The notes beneath the pieces were generated by a model, which saw only the letters and a program-made list of their open reading frames with translations, had not been told where the DNA came from and made no database searches. 8,355 bases of DNA from Prevotellaceae bacterium. Its GTDB lineage: Bacteria > Bacteroidota > Bacteroidia > Bacteroidales > UBA932. Numbering within the stretch: the stretch's first letter is position 1; each line of letters begins with the position of its first letter. Where the stretch lies: positions 1 to 8,355 of the forward strand of contig JAIRLF010000369.1 of assembly GCA_031259655.1 (NCBI GenBank). The letters run 5' to 3'. Positions 5,871-8,355 of this stretch are shown here, piece after piece. Both the position numbers and the translations under genes were made by a program.

Positions 5871-6284
5871 ATGAGTGCAAAGTGTTCGATATATAAAATA
5901 ATTTTACTTCTGCAAACAGTTGTTTGCCGAATATTTTTTTTATATCGTCCATTTGCGCCAATATCAATAACCGGCGCCGAGTTTGCATCGACATGTACAA
6001 ACGCCGCCGAACCCTCGCCGGCGTTTGCATTGATGTGTACAAGGCGCGCCGAGCCCTCGCCGACGTTTGCATCGATGTGTACAAGGCGCGCTGAGCCTTC
6101 GCTGACGTTTGCATCGGCATGTACAGGGCGCGCTGAGCCTTCGCCGGCGTTTGCATCGGCATGTACAAGGCGCGCCGAGCCCTCGCCGGCGTTTGCCGTG
6201 ATGTGTATGCCGTCATACCGAATGCTTGTTAACGGTTATATACAAAGTGAATATTTGTTATTTGAACATCTATTATATAATTAA
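5871..6284 (+). CDS. Doubtful hypothetical protein made of 14-residue repeats
   Basis: The 137-codon frame has a hydrophobic N-terminus (about residues 9-25), then repeats of the form AEPSPAFASMCTRR, one cysteine per unit, and a short unrelated tail. It follows a perfect -7 box and ends 28 bases before the next gene, both in favour of a real gene. Against it, the 42-bp unit is a multiple of three and has few stops, so frames on both strands stay open through it. The differences between units change amino acids as often as not, giving no sign of selection on this frame. The same DNA is open on the minus strand (5869-6216). I consider it more likely to be a minisatellite than a coding gene. Confidence 0.25.
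   Translation: MSAKCSIYKIILLLQTVVCRIFFLYRPFAPISITGAEFASTCTNAAEPSPAFALMCTRRAEPSPTFASMCTRRAEPSLTFASACTGRAEPSPAFASACTRRAEPSPAFAVMCMPSYRMLVNGYIQSEYLLFEHLLYN
5981..6207. repeat. 42-bp tandem repeat array (minisatellite), five copies plus a partial
   Basis: Full units begin at 5981, 6023, 6065, 6107 and 6149, each starting GTTTGCAT and ending in CCGGC, CCGAC or CTGAC. A broken sixth copy starts at 6191. Copies 2-5 differ from each other only by transitions (C/T or A/G); copy 1 is more diverged around its middle. Units contain GGCGCGCC or near variants and TGTACA palindromes. The array is far richer in G and C than the AT-rich DNA on both sides. Unlike a CRISPR, there are no variable spacers. Confidence 0.97.
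6225..6257 (+). promoter_or_regulatory. Possible promoter of the DUF6261-C10 protease operon
   Basis: CTTG (6225-6228) and AATATTTG (6250-6257) are 21 bases apart and match the -33 and -7 elements at 3 of 4 and 7 of 8 positions. The start would fall near 6264, about 50 bases before the ATG at 6313, just downstream of the repeat array. Confidence 0.35.
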
Positions 6285-6312
6285 TAAAAACAATTTTTAA
6301 AAAAAAGAAGAT

Positions 6313-7011
6313 ATGAAAGGTATTATCACAAGATTAAATTATCGGAATTTAAAGAATGAAGCTCATGTAGAGTTTCACAATACGGTAGACAATTTGTTTG
6401 TTGTAGAGTTTCCGCCTGAGACTATTGGCGTCAGGAAGCAGTACGATGTTTATAAACCATTGTTCGAAGGCGAGGTGTCGTTGCTCGACGTAGTAAAAAA
6501 GAGCAGTTATACCGGCGAAATAAAAGTACAGAACAATAAACGTAATACTGCTTTTCGCGGTCTATCCGATCAAGTCAAGTCTTCGACGAATCATTTTAAT
6601 CTCGAAAAACAAAAAGCGGCATTACAGATCTCGATTGTTTTGGATAATTACGGCAATATTGCCGCAAGACCCATCGATCAGGAAACCGCCGCTATCGATG
6701 ATTTGCTTCGGGAACTGCGTGGCAGCAATTATTCGGAATCGATAGCGTTGCTTAATTTAGAAGAGTGGCTCACTCAGCTCGACATCGAAAACCGGCGTTT
6801 CAGAGAACTGATGTTCGCCCGGTATGAGGAATCGGCAAAACGTCCGACTGCGAATATGAGAGAAACGCGAATAAAGGTCGATAAAGCTTTCATGGATATC
6901 GTCCGCACGATTGAAGCTTTAGTCCTTATCAACGGAATAACCGATTACGAACCCTTCATCATTAAATTGAACGTCATTATCGAACATTACAAAAACATCA
7001 TTGCTCGATAG
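6313..7011 (+). CDS. DUF6261 family protein
   Basis: The 232-residue protein has no signal peptide or membrane segment and should be cytoplasmic. It is mostly helical in appearance. The N-terminal RLNYRNLKNEAHVEFH stretch, the overall length and the C-terminal helices (IVRTIEALVLINGITDYEPFI, about 196-216, then IIEHYKNIIAR) fit the Bacteroidota-restricted DUF6261 family as I remember it; no function is known. I see no catalytic motif. The ATG at 6313 follows the A-rich AAAAAAAAGAAGAT, which can serve as a ribosome binding site. It ends 16 bases before the C10 protease gene on the same strand, so the two are probably cotranscribed. DUF6261 genes may be mere passengers, and I would not infer a role in proteolysis from the neighbour alone. 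Confidence 0.75.
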   Translation: MKGIITRLNYRNLKNEAHVEFHNTVDNLFVVEFPPETIGVRKQYDVYKPLFEGEVSLLDVVKKSSYTGEIKVQNNKRNTAFRGLSDQVKSSTNHFNLEKQKAALQISIVLDNYGNIAARPIDQETAAIDDLLRELRGSNYSESIALLNLEEWLTQLDIENRRFRELMFARYEESAKRPTANMRETRIKVDKAFMDIVRTIEALVLINGITDYEPFIIKLNVIIEHYKNIIAR

Positions 7012-7027
7012 AAAAATTAATACGGTT

Positions 7028-8355
7028 ATGAAAAAGATTCAATTGTTTGTAGCGCTTATATGTTACATACTGTCGTTTTTTACGATAGAAGCGAAGCGCA
7101 TAGACGTCGAAAAAGCAGAAAAGGTTGCACGTTCGTATGCGCGTACAACTGTACGCCTAACCGAACGCCGCGACTTCAAATTAACAAAAACAGTATCGCG
7201 GCAAATAGTACGAAAGCGTACCGATAAACAGAGTATCACCTCGCAACAGCAACAGAATGAGCCGATGTTCTATGTGTTTACAATGAACGGAAACGGAGGA
7301 TTCGTTATTATTTCAGGCGATGATATTGCAAAACCAATCCTCGGGTATTCCGACAATGGAACGTATGACGAAAACAATCCGAATCTTGCTTACTGGATGG
7401 AGACGCTGTCGCAGGAAATTGCAGACGCCGTAGAAAATGGCATAGCACAGGATGAGCAAACCAAAGCCGAATGGGAAGCGTTCGAAAGCGAAAGTAAGGC
7501 GACGGCGGCGGCGTCCGGCGGCGATTTTGTCGACCCTTTGATTACGACAAGGTGGGATCAGGAGGCTCCGTACAATAATTTATGCCCGCAGATTTCGAGA
7601 ACGCGCACGGCAACAGGATGTGTAGCTACGACAATGGCGCAGATTATGAGGTTTCACAGGTATCCGACAACGAGAACCAAAACAATTCCGGGCTATACAA
7701 CACAAACAAAAAGAATCACAGTTCCCGCTATCGCCGGTACATTCACTTACAAATGGGATGACATGACCGACATATATACCTCGTCGTCTTCAAAAGCATC
7801 GCAGGACGCCGTCGCCGAACTGATATACCATTGTGGAGTAGGCGTACAAATGGATTACGGGCTTGCGTCCGATAACGGAAGCGGCGCATCTTCTTCCGAT
7901 GTTGCGCCGGCTTTGAAAGACTATTTCGGGTACGACGCAGGAATCGCGCATCATTACAGAGAATATTACACATACTCGGAATGGACAAACATGCTCAAAA
8001 CGGAGATAAAAGCCGGGCGTCCGGTCTATTACAGCGGAAGCAATAACGATAGCGGGCACGCTTTTGTATGCGACGGATATGACGCCGGCGGTCTGTTCCA
8101 TTTCAATTGGGGATGGAGCGGTAGTTCCGACGGGTATTTCGAAATCTCGGCGCTTAATCCGAACTCGACAGGAACCGGCGGTAGCTCCAAAGGATACAAT
8201 CAGTTGCAGGAAATAGTTACAGGAATCCAACCCGACAAAGGCGGGGAAGCAATTGTACAACTGTATCTGTCGAAATTTTATGCAAACAAGACCTTGTTAA
8301 ACAGCTTAAGCGAGACGTTTGATATTACAATGGAGGAATTAGGTAATATCGGTTC
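7028..8355 (+). CDS. C10 family (streptopain-like) secreted cysteine protease with inhibitory propeptide, 3' end missing
   Basis: The frame is open from ATG 7028 to the window edge (442 complete codons). It has a signal peptide (hydrophobic residues 4-20, likely cleavage after EA at 21-22). An N-terminal Spi-type inhibitor propeptide follows (about 23-135), including GGFVIISGDD and ILGYSDNGTYD. The C10 protease domain is at about 167-400. The catalytic cysteine is C198 in TATGCVATTMAQIM and the histidine is H344 in SGHAFVCDGYD; the FNWGWSGSSDGYF segment (359-371) supplies the conserved Asn and Trp. All key residues are intact, so an active protease is expected once the propeptide is removed. 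A Gly/Ala-rich linker (158-165) before the mature domain is a plausible processing region. Sequence beyond 400 starts a further domain; a C-terminal type IX secretion tail may lie outside the window. It lies 16 bases after the DUF6261 gene. Confidence 0.92.
   Translation, partial: MKKIQLFVALICYILSFFTIEAKRIDVEKAEKVARSYARTTVRLTERRDFKLTKTVSRQIVRKRTDKQSITSQQQQNEPMFYVFTMNGNGGFVIISGDDIAKPILGYSDNGTYDENNPNLAYWMETLSQEIADAVENGIAQDEQTKAEWEAFESESKATAAASGGDFVDPLITTRWDQEAPYNNLCPQISRTRTATGCVATTMAQIMRFHRYPTTRTKTIPGYTTQTKRITVPAIAGTFTYKWDDMTDIYTSSSSKASQDAVAELIYHCGVGVQMDYGLASDNGSGASSSDVAPALKDYFGYDAGIAHHYREYYTYSEWTNMLKTEIKAGRPVYYSGSNNDSGHAFVCDGYDAGGLFHFNWGWSGSSDGYFEISALNPNSTGTGGSSKGYNQLQEIVTGIQPDKGGEAIVQLYLSKFYANKTLLNSLSETFDITMEELGNIG

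Noticed and set aside
5981..6207. Possible CRISPR array
   Set aside because: Units are contiguous with no unique spacers, and no cas genes are present.
5869..6216. Minus-strand 115-codon repeat protein
   Set aside because: It starts inside the degenerate last repeat, has no promoter or signal sequence, and is open only because the 42-bp unit is stop-poor.
7743..8260. Minus-strand frames of 81 and 156 codons over the protease gene
   Set aside because: They are opposite the conserved C10 catalytic domain and show no family features.

Overview
The window looks like a chromosomal piece from a Bacteroidota bacterium, most likely order Bacteroidales. The reasons are several copies of the Bacteroides-type promoter (TTTG near -33, TAnnTTTG near -7), weak or A-rich ribosome binding sites, moderately AT-rich intergenic DNA, and the protein families present: a DUF6261 protein, a C10 (streptopain-like) protease with an inhibitory propeptide, a DoxX/MauE-like protein with a thioredoxin-like tail, and a large S41 lipoprotein. 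The genus cannot be read from this sequence.

Layout. Bases 1-288 are the 3' end of a plus-strand uracil-DNA glycosylase of the TDG/Mug type. Bases 289-700 hold no convincing protein gene, but they carry a strong terminator, two plus-strand promoter-like sites and a compact structured stretch with its own terminator, which I read as a small RNA candidate. A minus-strand two-gene operon follows (read from 3012 down to 701): a membrane DoxX/MauE-like protein and a membrane-anchored endonuclease/exonuclease/phosphatase (EEP) family protein, coupled by an ATGA stop/start overlap. Bases 3043-3305 contain inverted and tandem repeats, a probable terminator and the operon's promoter. A minus-strand 777-residue S41-type lipoprotein fills 3306-5639. 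It appears to have lost both the catalytic serine and the catalytic histidine.

From a divergent promoter region (5640-5870) the plus strand holds a GC-rich array of 42-bp repeats (five full copies plus a partial one) in an ORF of doubtful reality. It is followed by a DUF6261 gene and, 16 bases later, a C10 cysteine protease that runs off the right edge.

How it fits together. Most of the proteins carry export or membrane signals: the DoxX-like protein in the membrane, the EEP protein anchored to it, the S41 lipoprotein, and the secreted C10 protease. The window is therefore largely about envelope and extracellular functions, plus one DNA-repair gene. I see no phage, transposase, CRISPR or toxin-antitoxin genes. 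The most unusual features are the small RNA locus with promoter-like sites on both strands, the apparent pseudoprotease, and the minisatellite upstream of the protease operon.
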